DNA of 58,182 nucleotides from Bacteroidota bacterium (GCA_947496065.1 CANMBF010000015.1:1-58182); one strand, 5' to 3'. Counted from the first letter of the stretch, positions 1-8,067 are shown. Made by a program: numbers and translations. Notes: generated by a model not told the origin, from the sequence alone.

Positions 1-3000
1 ATGGCTTGTTTACTTTAGATTCGAAAGGTGGTGGCGCAGGTGTTGATTTAGGTTTAACTTACATTCACCGTTCCCGTCCTGGTAAATATGCAAAGAATAG
101 ATTTTGTAACGACAATGCCAATAAAAGCGATTATGATTTTAAATTAGCTGCTGCTTTTAATGATCTTGGTGGTATCCACTTTAACCAAGGGGCTGTAAAA
201 TATACCTATGCAAACACTTCGCCTATTACCGTAAACGCCAATTCAAATATTTTGAATGGCTTTAATCAACCTACACACAATGCATTCGATACAATCGGTA
301 AAAATGTGTTTGGTCAGATGGGTGCTAGCAGAACCAATGGCTTTAACACTAGCTTACCAACCGCCTTTAACTTACAAATGGACTTCAGAATGTCTGAACA
401 CTTATATACTTCGGTGTATTGGAACCAAAGCATGAAGAGTGTAAATTCAACAGGCATGAGAAGTACCTCTATGGTTTCTGTTATCCCCCGCGTTGAATCA
501 AGAGGTTTTGAATTTAGCATGCCTTTGACTCTTAGTGAAAACTATAAAAACTTCTATGTAGGTGCATATGCCCGTTTTGGTCCAGTGTTTATTGGTTCAG
601 ATAACTTAGGTGGTTTATTAAACGTAGCAAGTAATAGTCAATTCAGAGGTGCCGATATTTACGGTGGTGTGTCGTTTGGTATTGGTCATTGCCACAAATG
701 GTGGTACGAAGAAAAAGTAGAACCTAACCACATTGATACCGTTAAACAACGTGATACCATTCTTAAAAAAGACACACTTAAAACAGTTAAACGCGATACC
801 ATTAGAATTATTAAACACGATACAATCAAAATAAAAGTACGCGATACTGTTATTATCAATAAAAAAGGTGAAGTGATTCAAAAAGTGGTACACGATACCA
901 TTATCATCGAAAAAACCATTCGCTCCAAAGCCGATATCGACAAAGAGATTGAATTGAAAAAGAAAGAAGACATTCTGAATGCCCGTCAAAAACAATTAGA
1001 TCAAAAGGAAAGAGATTTACTCAATAGAGAAAAAGGGACTTATAATGAATCAGAAATTTTAAGGAACTGTAAAACCCAAACAGTTGTTTTAATTGATGAG
1101 AACACTTTTCTAAAAAATAAAGTAAATACACAAGCAGATGAGATTGCTAAATTGAAATTGCAAATTGAAACTTTAAATAAAAATAAAGCGAAAACAGATG
1201 CCGAAATACTAGCAATTAAAGGCTGTAGTGGTGTCATACAATATGATGAAGCCGGCAAACCTTTAACACCTTGCCAAATGTATGAAAATGAATTGAGCAA
1301 ACGCAAAAGCATGGAAATCATTAATGCGTATAAAGACAAAGTGATTGATTCCTTGAATAGAAAAATTGCTTCGACTGATGCGGAAATCCTAGTATTGAGA
1401 CGTCAATTGGGTTCTAAAACCGAACCTGTGCTAACTGGAACAGATGCCATTAAATTACAAAAAGTTCAAAAACAACTCGATTCATTGACCATTAAAATGG
1501 CAGTTTTACAAACCGAGTTAAGCAATTGTAGAAAAGCAAGTAGTGCAACTGATGCTGAAATCATAAAAGCAACTACTGCCAAATCGAAAGCCGATGCACA
1601 AGTGATTACTTCGAATAAAAGAGCCGATAGTTTACAAAACAAATTAACCTCTGTTGAAATCGATTTGACGAATTGCAGAAAGAATGCAGGTTCATCTTCA
1701 GATGCAGAAATTATAAAAGCAAAAACTGACAAAGCAATAGCTGAAGCCGATGCCAAAGCAGCCAATAGACGAGCAGATAGTTTACAAGTTAAAATTTCAG
1801 GTTTAATAGTTGAATTAACCGCTTGTAAAAAAGGTGCAAGTTCATCTACCGATGCCGAGATTATAAAAGCAAAATCAGAAAAAGCAAAAGCCGATGCAGA
1901 GGTAATTACTGCCAACAGAAAAATTGATAGCCTACAAGTTAAAATCACTGGTTTGGTTGCCGAGTTAACAAACTGCAAAAACAGCAATAGCAATTCAACA
2001 GATGCCACCATCATTAAATTGAAAAAATGCGAAGATGATGCTGCCCTTTACAAAGCTGAGCTAGCAGCTGCCAACAAAACCAATTTAGCTTTGAATGCTA
2101 AAGTCTACAAACGCGATGCAACCATCGATAGTTTATTAACTGAACTTTCAAAATGTGGTAATAACAATGGCAGCGATAACAATGCAGAATTACTTAAAAA
2201 ATGTAACGATACCAAAGCAGAAATGAGTGCTGAAATAGTAAGTCTGAAAGCGAAAGTAAGCAACGCTGCTAAATCGCTAGATAGTGCAAATCTTGTAGCT
2301 TCTAATTTAAGAAAAAACCAAGCAACACTCGAAGCGCAAATAGTAGATTTAAAAGCACAGAACAAAGGCAGCGATTGCACTGACATTAAAAAACAATTGG
2401 ATGAAAAAATAATATTGATTGCTGATTTGAATGCCCAAAATGCTGCATGTAAAACCAATGTTACCAACCTTACCAATCAGTTGAATGAGTTGAAACAAGA
2501 GTACCAATTTGTGAATGCACAAAACCAAAAATGCAGTAAAAAATTAGACAGCTGTATGCGCGGTTTATTCAACAACCAAGACAATGGTGGCATTGCGCCA
2601 GGCTCAGGCAATGGCGGACCAAGCGAAGGCAGTATTAAAAAATCAGATGATTCAAATTTCGGTGTCATAGAAAATAGCAATGATGCTTCAACAGGAAATT
2701 CGAAAGATAACAAAAATGATACAGCGATACCTTCGCAAACTGGAGGGACCAAAAACAATGACACTAGCAAAGAGGAAGAAGTAATTTTGCAAGAAACACC
2801 TAAAGAAAAACCATTGATTTTATTAAAAATCCTCGGAGCCATAGCGAAAGGCGTCATTGAGTCTGGTAGCTCAGGTAATTCAAATAACAGTGGTTCAAGT
2901 AGTACAGGTAACACTGGATCACGCCCAAGTAATAAACCAACATCTACTACGCCTCCCCCAGTAACTGGCACCACCGGCACAAGCAAACCAGCAAATAGCA

Positions 3001-3173
3001 ATGGTTCTGGCACTTCTAACTCTGCACCTACTAGTCGACCAAATGTAGTAACACCTCCACCTGTAAGTGGCAATACTTCAACTAGCAAACCTGCTAACAA
3101 TACTGGATCTTCAAACAATAACAGCAAACCAACTACACCTGGTGCTGTTAGTCCTGGACCAGTTATTCGATAA
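1..3173 (+). CDS. Outer-membrane beta-barrel protein fused to long coiled coil (5' truncated)
   Basis: The reading frame is open to the left edge, so the N terminus and any signal peptide are missing; residue numbers here count from base 6. Residues 1 to about 230 look like the end of a beta-barrel of the DUF5723/PorP-SprF kind (LPTAFNL, then alternating aromatic strands and YGGVSFGIG). A linker (about 240-305) has regularly spaced Asp-Thr pairs (RDTI, HDTI, RDTV). About 310-860 is heptad-rich coiled coil with three or four near-identical modules of about 50 residues, each with DAEIIKA followed by RADSLQ and a CK or CR pair. The last 190 residues are low-complexity Ser/Asn/Thr/Pro. It could be a structural envelope or gliding-associated protein, but no enzymatic motif is visible and the function is unknown. 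The stop at 3171-3173 is followed by a clear terminator. Confidence 0.75.
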   Translation, partial: GLFTLDSKGGGAGVDLGLTYIHRSRPGKYAKNRFCNDNANKSDYDFKLAAAFNDLGGIHFNQGAVKYTYANTSPITVNANSNILNGFNQPTHNAFDTIGKNVFGQMGASRTNGFNTSLPTAFNLQMDFRMSEHLYTSVYWNQSMKSVNSTGMRSTSMVSVIPRVESRGFEFSMPLTLSENYKNFYVGAYARFGPVFIGSDNLGGLLNVASNSQFRGADIYGGVSFGIGHCHKWWYEEKVEPNHIDTVKQRDTILKKDTLKTVKRDTIRIIKHDTIKIKVRDTVIINKKGEVIQKVVHDTIIIEKTIRSKADIDKEIELKKKEDILNARQKQLDQKERDLLNREKGTYNESEILRNCKTQTVVLIDENTFLKNKVNTQADEIAKLKLQIETLNKNKAKTDAEILAIKGCSGVIQYDEAGKPLTPCQMYENELSKRKSMEIINAYKDKVIDSLNRKIASTDAEILVLRRQLGSKTEPVLTGTDAIKLQKVQKQLDSLTIKMAVLQTELSNCRKASSATDAEIIKATTAKSKADAQVITSNKRADSLQNKLTSVEIDLTNCRKNAGSSSDAEIIKAKTDKAIAEADAKAANRRADSLQVKISGLIVELTACKKGASSSTDAEIIKAKSEKAKADAEVITANRKIDSLQVKITGLVAELTNCKNSNSNSTDATIIKLKKCEDDAALYKAELAAANKTNLALNAKVYKRDATIDSLLTELSKCGNNNGSDNNAELLKKCNDTKAEMSAEIVSLKAKVSNAAKSLDSANLVASNLRKNQATLEAQIVDLKAQNKGSDCTDIKKQLDEKIILIADLNAQNAACKTNVTNLTNQLNELKQEYQFVNAQNQKCSKKLDSCMRGLFNNQDNGGIAPGSGNGGPSEGSIKKSDDSNFGVIENSNDASTGNSKDNKNDTAIPSQTGGTKNNDTSKEEEVILQETPKEKPLILLKILGAIAKGVIESGSSGNSNNSGSSSTGNTGSRPSNKPTSTTPPPVTGTTGTSKPANSNGSGTSNSAPTSRPNVVTPPPVSGNTSTSKPANNTGSSNNNSKPTTPGAVSPGPVIR

Positions 3174-3206
3174 TATTTACCCTCTATTGAGAAACACACC
3201 AACTAA

Positions 3207-3234
3207 GGGGGGCGCTATGACCCCCCTTTTTTAT
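3207..3234 (+). terminator. Rho-independent terminator
   Basis: A six-base G run and a six-base C run pair around the loop CGCTATGA and are followed directly by six T. It lies 34 bases after the stop of the coiled-coil protein gene and separates it from rimP. Confidence 0.85.
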
Positions 3235-3261
3235 TATCTGTCAATTAGGTTTCATAAAATT

Positions 3262-3292
3262 TTTGAGATTTCAAACTTAAATGCTATATTTG
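3262..3292 (+). promoter_or_regulatory. Bacteroidota promoter of rimP-nusA
   Basis: TTTG at 3262-3265 and TATATTTG at 3285-3292 are 19 bases apart. This is the textbook Bacteroidota arrangement of -33 TTTG and -7 TAnnTTTG. The predicted RNA start is near 3297-3300, giving a leader of about 45 bases before the rimP ATG. Confidence 0.75.
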
Positions 3293-3311
3293 CACTGTAT
3301 TTAAAGTATTG

Positions 3312-3336
3312 TTAAGGGCCCCAAAAAGGCCCTTAA
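3312..3336 (+). promoter_or_regulatory. Leader hairpin upstream of rimP
   Basis: A perfect 9-bp stem (TTAAGGGCC with GGCCCTTAA) encloses the loop CCAAAAA and ends 9 bases before the rimP ATG at 3346. No T run follows, so it does not look like a simple terminator. Placed between the predicted RNA start and the initiation codon, it could affect translation or transcription of the operon. That role is inferred. Confidence 0.6.
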
Positions 3337-3345
3337 TTGTTGTAT

Positions 3346-3810
3346 ATGAGTGTATCACAAACCCTAAACGAAATCCTAAAATCGGTGCTCCTAGAGCATC
3401 CGAATGTATTTTTGGTGGAAGCCAATCACCATCAACAGGCCCATGAATTTATTCTGGACGGTGATCTTCCCCTTGGTATTGGTGCTATCTCTGCTGTTAG
3501 TCGCTCATTGAACCATTTTGCAGAAGAGCAATTACCTGCCGAAGAAATTTACACCATTGATGTGTGCAGCCCGGGTGCGGATAGTCCACTTAAAATGTTG
3601 AGACAATTTCCCAAGCATATTGGAAGAGAATTTGAAATTATTTTAGCAGATGATACCACCATCAAAGGCCATTTAACCGCTATAAACAACGAAGATTTAA
3701 CATTCGACTATTTTAAATCAGCCAAACCTAAAAAATCGGAACTGAAAGAGAGTATTTCAATTCCTTTTAATCAAATAAAAAAAGCAACCATTATATTATC
3801 ATTTAAATGA
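3346..3810 (+). CDS. rimP: Ribosome maturation factor RimP
   Basis: RimP binds the maturing 30S subunit and assists late 16S folding and S12 assembly. The 154-residue product has the two-domain RimP layout. The N-terminal alpha/beta domain ends in VCSPGADSPL (residues 73-82), the divergent form of the family motif VSSPGLDRPL, and the Sm-like C-terminal domain follows (about 88-154, with GHLTAI and a final IKKATIIL strand). ATG 3346 was chosen over the upstream TTG codons because it lies at normal distance from the promoter and gives a standard N terminus. It overlaps nusA by four bases (ATGA), so the two are translationally coupled, the conserved order rimP-nusA. Confidence 0.93.
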   Translation: MSVSQTLNEILKSVLLEHPNVFLVEANHHQQAHEFILDGDLPLGIGAISAVSRSLNHFAEEQLPAEEIYTIDVCSPGADSPLKMLRQFPKHIGREFEIILADDTTIKGHLTAINNEDLTFDYFKSAKPKKSELKESISIPFNQIKKATIILSFK

Positions 3811-5072
3811 AAGCAGCTTCACCACAAGTAATGACCGTTAGAGGATTGGTAGAATCCTTCAGCGAGTTCAAAGAGTTTAAAAACATCGACAGGCCCACCC
3901 TCATGCGTGTGCTTGAAGAGGTGTTCCGCAACATGCTCAAAAAACGTTATGGCGATGATACCAATTTTGATATCATTATCAATACCGAACAGGGCGATTT
4001 AGAGATTTACCGCAACCGTTTAATCGTTGATGATGGTGAGGTAGAAGATGAAAACCTTCAAATTAGTATCACCGATGCTAAAAACATAGAAGCCGATTAC
4101 GTAATTGGTGAAGAGGCCATCGACCAAGTGCCAATGGATTTCTTTGGAAGAAGAAATATTTTAGCAGCCCGTCAAACTTTAATGACCAAAATTATGGAGT
4201 TAGAGAAAGACGAGTTGATGCGCAAATACACCGATAGAGTAGGCGAAATTGTAACAGGTGAGGTATACCAAATCTGGAAAAAAGAAATCATGGTATTAGA
4301 TGATGATGGTAATGAATTACTATTGCCTAAAACCGAAATGATTGGTGCCGATTTCTACAAAAAAGGTGAGACTTTAAAAGCCATCGTTCACGAAGTGGCC
4401 ATGCACAATGGTACACCTAAAATTATTTTGTCTAGAACCTCTCCAGTGTTCCTAGAAAAATTAATGGAATTAGAAGTACCTGAAATTTTAGATGGTTTAA
4501 TCACTATTAAGAAAATTGTTAGAGAGCCAGGTGAAAGAGCCAAAATTGCAGTAGAAAGCTACGATGATAGAATCGATCCTGTTGGTGCTTGTGTGGGTAT
4601 GAAAGGTAGCAGAATACATGGTATTGTGAGAGAATTGAGAAACGAAAACATTGACGTTATCAATTTTACAACCAACCCTACTTTGTTTGTACAACGTGCC
4701 TTGAACCCAGCAAAAATATCTTCTATCGCTTTAGACGAAGTGCATAAAAAAGCCAACGTATTCTTGCACCCTGACCAAGTTAGTTTGGCCATTGGTAAAG
4801 GCGGTTTCAATATCCGTTTGGCGAGCCGTTTGGTTGGTTACGATATTGAGGTATACAGAGAAGATGCAGAGTTTGATGATTCAGATATCGACTTAGAAGA
4901 ATTCTCAGACGAGATAGATGGCTGGATAATCGATGAGCTAAAAGCCATCGGATTAGATACCGCTAAATCAGTATTAGATGCTACTACCGAAGATTTGGTA
5001 AGACGTACAGAATTAGAAGAAGAAACTGTTGTCGAAATCAAACGTATTCTAAAAACAGAATTCGAGAAGTAA
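3807..5072 (+). CDS. nusA: Transcription termination/antitermination factor NusA
   Basis: NusA binds RNA polymerase and nascent RNA and modulates pausing, termination and antitermination. The 421-residue product shows, in order, the polymerase-binding N-terminal domain (1 to about 125), an S1 domain (about 128-200), KH1 with DPVGACVGMKGSRI, KH2 with LAIGKGGFNIRLA, and a short acidic C-terminal helical segment (about 370-421). It is shorter than E. coli NusA (495 residues) because only part of the C-terminal repeat region is present, which is usual in this phylum. It begins inside the rimP stop codon. The gene often found next, infB, is absent here; a palindrome and a terminator follow instead. 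Confidence 0.95.
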   Translation: MKAASPQVMTVRGLVESFSEFKEFKNIDRPTLMRVLEEVFRNMLKKRYGDDTNFDIIINTEQGDLEIYRNRLIVDDGEVEDENLQISITDAKNIEADYVIGEEAIDQVPMDFFGRRNILAARQTLMTKIMELEKDELMRKYTDRVGEIVTGEVYQIWKKEIMVLDDDGNELLLPKTEMIGADFYKKGETLKAIVHEVAMHNGTPKIILSRTSPVFLEKLMELEVPEILDGLITIKKIVREPGERAKIAVESYDDRIDPVGACVGMKGSRIHGIVRELRNENIDVINFTTNPTLFVQRALNPAKISSIALDEVHKKANVFLHPDQVSLAIGKGGFNIRLASRLVGYDIEVYREDAEFDDSDIDLEEFSDEIDGWIIDELKAIGLDTAKSVLDATTEDLVRRTELEEETVVEIKRILKTEFEK

Positions 5073-5081
5073 CACTTCGAC

Positions 5082-5099
5082 TCCCGATAGCTATCGGGA
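5082..5099. repeat. Perfect 18-bp palindrome after nusA
   Basis: TCCCGATAGCTATCGGGA is a perfect palindrome ten bases after the nusA stop, flanked by short complementary arms (ACACT and AGTGT). It resembles the dispersed intergenic palindromes seen in many Bacteroidota genomes. It has no T run of its own. Confidence 0.7.
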
Positions 5100-5135
5100 C
5101 AGTGTGACTTGCACATTGAGTTTAACTTATAATAG

Positions 5136-5165
5136 AAAGCAGCTTCATTTGGAGCTGCTTTTTTT
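5136..5165 (+). terminator. Terminator of rimP-nusA operon
   Basis: AGCAGCT (5138-5144) pairs with AGCTGCT (5153-5159) around an 8-base loop and runs into seven T. It ends the operon before the repeat array. Confidence 0.85.
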
Positions 5166-5204
5166 ATGGGTTTCTTTTCCGAAGCTATGTTGACTAGTGG
5201 GTGG

Positions 5205-5806
5205 CTTCGCCCTTTCTATGTCGCTCCTCTGGAGCTTCTTTGGGCTTTCTGGTTTTGTCTGTTACTAGGATATAGCTCCTACGGAGCTAAAAAACGCCTA
5301 GTTAATTTGACGTACCATTGCATTCTCCTTAGAAGATATAAATCCTAAGTAGCCTTAATTCTTGTTAGGACTATGGCGTTCTCCGTAGGAGAACAATCTT
5401 AGTAACATTAGGTATAACCACACACCTCTCAAGCTCCGTAGGAGCTATACCATCCCTCACTCTGAGAGAAAGTAAAAAGGTATCAACCTAAAAAAGACAT
5501 AAAAAACGTTTGCCTTTTTAACCTACCATCGAATTCTCCGTAGGAGATTAATATCTGTAACACATAGCAACCCCCACCCATCTATAGCTCCGTAGGAGCT
5601 AAACCATCCCTCGCGTTGAGAGAAAGTAAAAAGGTATCAACCTAAAAAAGACATAAAAAACGTTTGCCTTTTTAACCTACCATCGAATTCTCCGTAGGAG
5701 ATTAATATCTGTAACACATAGCAACCCCCTCCCCTCTATCGCTCCATAGGAGCGACACCATCCCTCACTCTGAGAGAAAGACACATAAAAGTATAAGCAT
5801 AAAAAA
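5205..5806. repeat. Palindromic composite array A (leader module plus three ~155-bp units)
   Basis: The array opens with a leader module containing GCTCCTCTGGAGC (5223-5235) and AGCTCCTACGGAGCT (5274-5288). Three tandem units follow, each with two palindromes: a TCTCC-GTA-GGAGA type (5378-5394, 5535-5547, 5689-5701) and a GCTCC-GTA-GGAGC type (5432-5446, 5586-5600, 5739-5755, the last with CCATAGG). Each unit then has CCATCCCTC and GAGAGAAAG. The TCTCC cores are 155 and 154 bp apart. The leader palindrome has loop TAC where the unit palindromes have GTA, so it is in opposite orientation. ORFs crossing the array look like chance. Array B (6427-7036) repeats the design beyond the lipoprotein gene. 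Confidence 0.9.
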
Positions 5807-5837
5807 AGGCAAGTAAGAATGTACTTACTTGCCTTTT
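5804..5837. terminator. Bidirectional hairpin terminator of the lipoprotein gene
   Basis: GGCAAGTAAG (5808-5817) and CTTACTTGCC (5824-5833) form a 10-bp stem with a 6-base loop. An A run lies on one side and TTTT on the other, so it can stop transcription from either strand. It lies 22 bases beyond the stop of the minus-strand lipoprotein gene. Confidence 0.8.
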
Positions 5838-5859
5838 AAAATTGTAGATGATTTGCTTA

Positions 5860-6231
5860 CTACCAAGCAGATGATTTGAAAGTTCTATTACCTCCTGATC
5901 CTATCCATTCACATTCCATTTCTGTATCTGTATTCCAATTAAATTTCCATTTAACATATACATTCGTATTGTCATCATCAATTTCCATAGTATCTGAGGT
6001 ATTTACCCATCTCCATTTTCCAACAGTACCATACGTGCCATTCGAATTTAATTTATGTATAATTGAACTCCCTTGATTGTACCATATTTTATTATTGGTA
6101 AGGGTGGCTTTATTTAAAGTTTTTGGTGTTTCTGCTGGGGTGGTGCTTTCTTTTTTGCAAGCGCCAAAGCTGATGGTTAATCCAGCTACTAAAGCCCATG
6201 CGAGCGATTTGAAGGTCATTTGTTTGGTCAT
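5860..6231 (-). CDS. Small lipoprotein, lipocalin-like fold possible
   Basis: The 123-residue product has a lipoprotein signal peptide with lipobox SFGAC followed by KKE. The mature part is about 95 residues and rich in Trp, Asn and Thr (KWRWVNTSDTMEID, YVKWKFNW). Alternating polar and aromatic residues suggest a small beta barrel of the lipocalin-like type common in Bacteroidota; that is inference. An internal Met (MTFKSL, residue 5) is an alternative start. The gene is isolated and bracketed by repeat arrays A and B, with its own terminator. Function unknown. Confidence 0.75.
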   Translation of the reverse strand: MTKQMTFKSLAWALVAGLTISFGACKKESTTPAETPKTLNKATLTNNKIWYNQGSSIIHKLNSNGTYGTVGKWRWVNTSDTMEIDDDNTNVYVKWKFNWNTDTEMECEWIGSGGNRTFKSSAW

Positions 6232-6340
6232 TGATTTGATTTATTTTTTAGATAATTTAAAGGTTATGAGATAACACGTTACCTAACAAATATATAATTT
6301 ATACTGATTCAATTCTATTTTGAGGTCAACTAAATCGTTG

Positions 6341-6357
6341 ATATATATATATATATG
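6341..6357. repeat. AT dinucleotide tract
   Basis: About eight AT units lie upstream of the lipoprotein gene. Such tracts can vary in length between isolates; here it lies about 110 bases upstream of the start, and a regulatory role is unsupported. Confidence 0.6.
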
Positions 6358-6426
6358 ATTTTCAAGCACTTATAGTTATACTTTTGATGGCCCTTTTAAG
6401 TTTTTTGTTGCGTATACAGTTACTTA

Positions 6427-7036
6427 CTTCGCCCTTTCTATGTCGCTCCTCTGGAGCTTCTTTGGGCTTTCTGGTTTTATCTGATACTAGGATATAGCTC
6501 CTACGGAGCTAAAAAACGTTAGTGTAGTTTCAAAACATTGAATTTTCTAACAGAGATATCAATCCTAAAGAGCCTTAAAAAAAATTAATTCTTGTTAGGA
6601 CTATGGCGTTCTCCGTAGGAGAACCATCTTAGTAAAATTAGATGTAACCACACACCTCTATCGCTCCGTAGGAGCGACACCATCCCTCGCGCTGAGAGAA
6701 AGGCACATAAAAGTATAAGCATAAAAAAGGTTCCAAGCCTTTGGTTACTTTACTCACTTTAGAATTCTCCGTAGGAGAATAATCTCAGTAACACAGCGCG
6801 CAACCCCTCCCCTCCATAGCTCCGTAGGAGCGACACCATCCCTCGCGCTGAGAGAAAGACACATAAAAGTATAAGCATAAAAAAGGTTCCAAGCCTTTGG
6901 TTACTTTACTCACTTTAGAATTCTCCGTAGGAGATTAATATCTGTAAAACATAGTAACCCCCACCCCTCTATAGCTCCGTAGGAGCTAAACCATCCCTCA
7001 CTCTGAGAGAAAGAAAAAGTACCAACATAAAAAAAG
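6427..7036. repeat. Palindromic composite array B (leader module plus three ~156-bp units)
   Basis: This is a second copy of the array design. The leader module has GCTCCTCTGGAGC (6445-6457) and AGCTCCTACGGAGCT (6496-6510). Three units follow, with TCTCC-type palindromes at 6608-6624, 6764-6780 and 6922-6934 and GCTCC-type at 6661-6677, 6819-6831 and 6972-6988. Spacing of the TCTCC cores is 156 and 156 bp. The last unit matches the body of array A units, while the first two share tails with the last unit of array A, so the arrays have exchanged sequence. The palindrome at 6819 has one arm of each GCTCC subtype (TAGC on the left, GCGA on the right). Confidence 0.9.
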
Positions 7037-7077
7037 GTAAGCCTTACAGCCTGCCTTCGATAGTATAGTTATAAGTT

Positions 7078-7596
7078 CTACTTCACGTTTATAGTAAGCG
7101 TTTTGCTCATAGCAGGGCCATACGACATGTGCACACTGTTGCCAAACTGCAATGTGATTGTATGCATACCAGGCGTTAACATCGGGTACTTTTTAAAACT
7201 CAAAGTATCTTGCAATTGCCCTTTGCCAAAATGGTAATACCCTTCGGTTTCTTTTTGCATAGGGAACATGGTATTGGCAGGAAGTGCTGCATGATCGATC
7301 ATGATATGGTGGTGACCAACATTAGGCTCTACACCCATGGCTGGTTTTACTTCCATACCTTCGACACCAAACTTAAGAATAAAAGGTAACTTAATGTTTT
7401 GCCCTTCTTTTAAATTTGGAAAAAACACCTTTTGATTCGGCATTATGGCCGTAGTATCTTGTGCCACCGGCATGTCCATGTTTGCATCGTGTGCAGGTTC
7501 TACTGCGGTGGTTTCGGGAGCAGTTGTTGGTGCAGGTGCGTTATTGCATGCTGTAAATGCTGCAGCTGCAAATAGTGTTATTATTAGATTTTTCAT
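7078..7596 (-). CDS. DUF4399 domain lipoprotein
   Basis: The 172-residue product starts MKNLIITLFA with lipobox FTAC and Cys17, so it is a likely lipoprotein. A Thr/Pro/Ala/Glu-rich linker is followed by a DUF4399 domain (about 55-172): VFFPNLKEGQ, KFGVEGMEVKPA, GHHHIMID (His95-97) and a final GPAMSKTLTINV strand. The family's biochemical role is not established; the three His suggest metal binding. ATG 7596 was chosen because the upstream extension (MRLNQSH) would spoil the signal peptide. It is the last gene of a same-strand run with a cytochrome and a di-heme peroxidase, 89 bases after the cytochrome gene. Confidence 0.85.
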   Translation of the reverse strand: MKNLIITLFAAAAFTACNNAPAPTTAPETTAVEPAHDANMDMPVAQDTTAIMPNQKVFFPNLKEGQNIKLPFILKFGVEGMEVKPAMGVEPNVGHHHIMIDHAALPANTMFPMQKETEGYYHFGKGQLQDTLSFKKYPMLTPGMHTITLQFGNSVHMSYGPAMSKTLTINVK

Positions 7597-7685
7597 ATGT
7601 GATTGATTTAATCTCACGAAGGTAAATGTATTCCTAGCCTTACTTTTTAAAAATAATTTACATAATTATCAGATTTTACAGTCCT

Positions 7686-8066
7686 TTAACTTGGCAATTT
7701 GTATCTTAGAAATGTGACTATTTGTTCTAACTCTTCAGGAGATATAACAGTTTCCTTCATTGGATCTTCATGAGAAGGATATTGAAATCTGATTTCATAA
7801 TCCATAATTTGTGGTAGCGAAAAGTTGGGTATCGTATTTTGACCACCCTCTGTTTTATTATGGCATTTTGCACAGTTGATACCGTATAAAACCTGTCCCT
7901 TGGTATAATTAGTGAGAAATAAAGGTTTTTCTGCTTCTTTAATGTCATCCGGATAGTTGAATGGCATTGGCACGATAGCAACTACTTTTTGTTTTGCTTT
8001 ACATGCCATGAAAGCACATAAAAACAGTATTACAATGGTGTAAATTTTAAATTTGATTTTTTTCAT
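7686..8066 (-). CDS. Monoheme c-type cytochrome lipoprotein
   Basis: The 126-residue product has an N-terminal signal ending in FMAC (Cys22), a likely lipobox, and one heme c site CAKCH (residues 65-69). The C terminus (SPEELEQIVTFLRYKL) is the usual last helix of a small class I cytochrome c. The axial Met is probably the one in DPMKE. It begins one base after the stop codon of the di-heme peroxidase gene, so the two are co-transcribed, and it is a plausible electron donor or partner of the peroxidase. The partnership is inferred from position. Confidence 0.85.
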   Translation of the reverse strand: MKKIKFKIYTIVILFLCAFMACKAKQKVVAIVPMPFNYPDDIKEAEKPLFLTNYTKGQVLYGINCAKCHNKTEGGQNTIPNFSLPQIMDYEIRFQYPSHEDPMKETVISPEELEQIVTFLRYKLPS

Positions 8067-8067
8067 A

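Noticed and set aside
618-995. Antisense ORFs opposite the barrel/linker region
   Set aside because: They mirror Asp-Thr-rich and Lys-rich codons on the other strand; no start context or family match.
2477-3202. 241-residue antisense ORF opposite the coiled-coil protein tail
   Set aside because: It is the complement of low-complexity coding sequence, with an implausible Val/Leu/Pro-rich product and no promoter.
3312-3336. Terminator upstream of rimP
   Set aside because: The stem is strong but followed by TTGTTGTATATG and not by a T run, and it lies downstream of the predicted promoter.
5166-5348. 60-residue plus-strand ORF at the head of array A
   Set aside because: It runs through the repeat leader and palindromes; similar frames arise at every copy of the repeat and no signal of selection is visible.
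5205-7036. CRISPR array
   Set aside because: The units are about 155 bp with two palindromes each, the inter-palindrome sequences are themselves repeated, and no cas gene is in the window.
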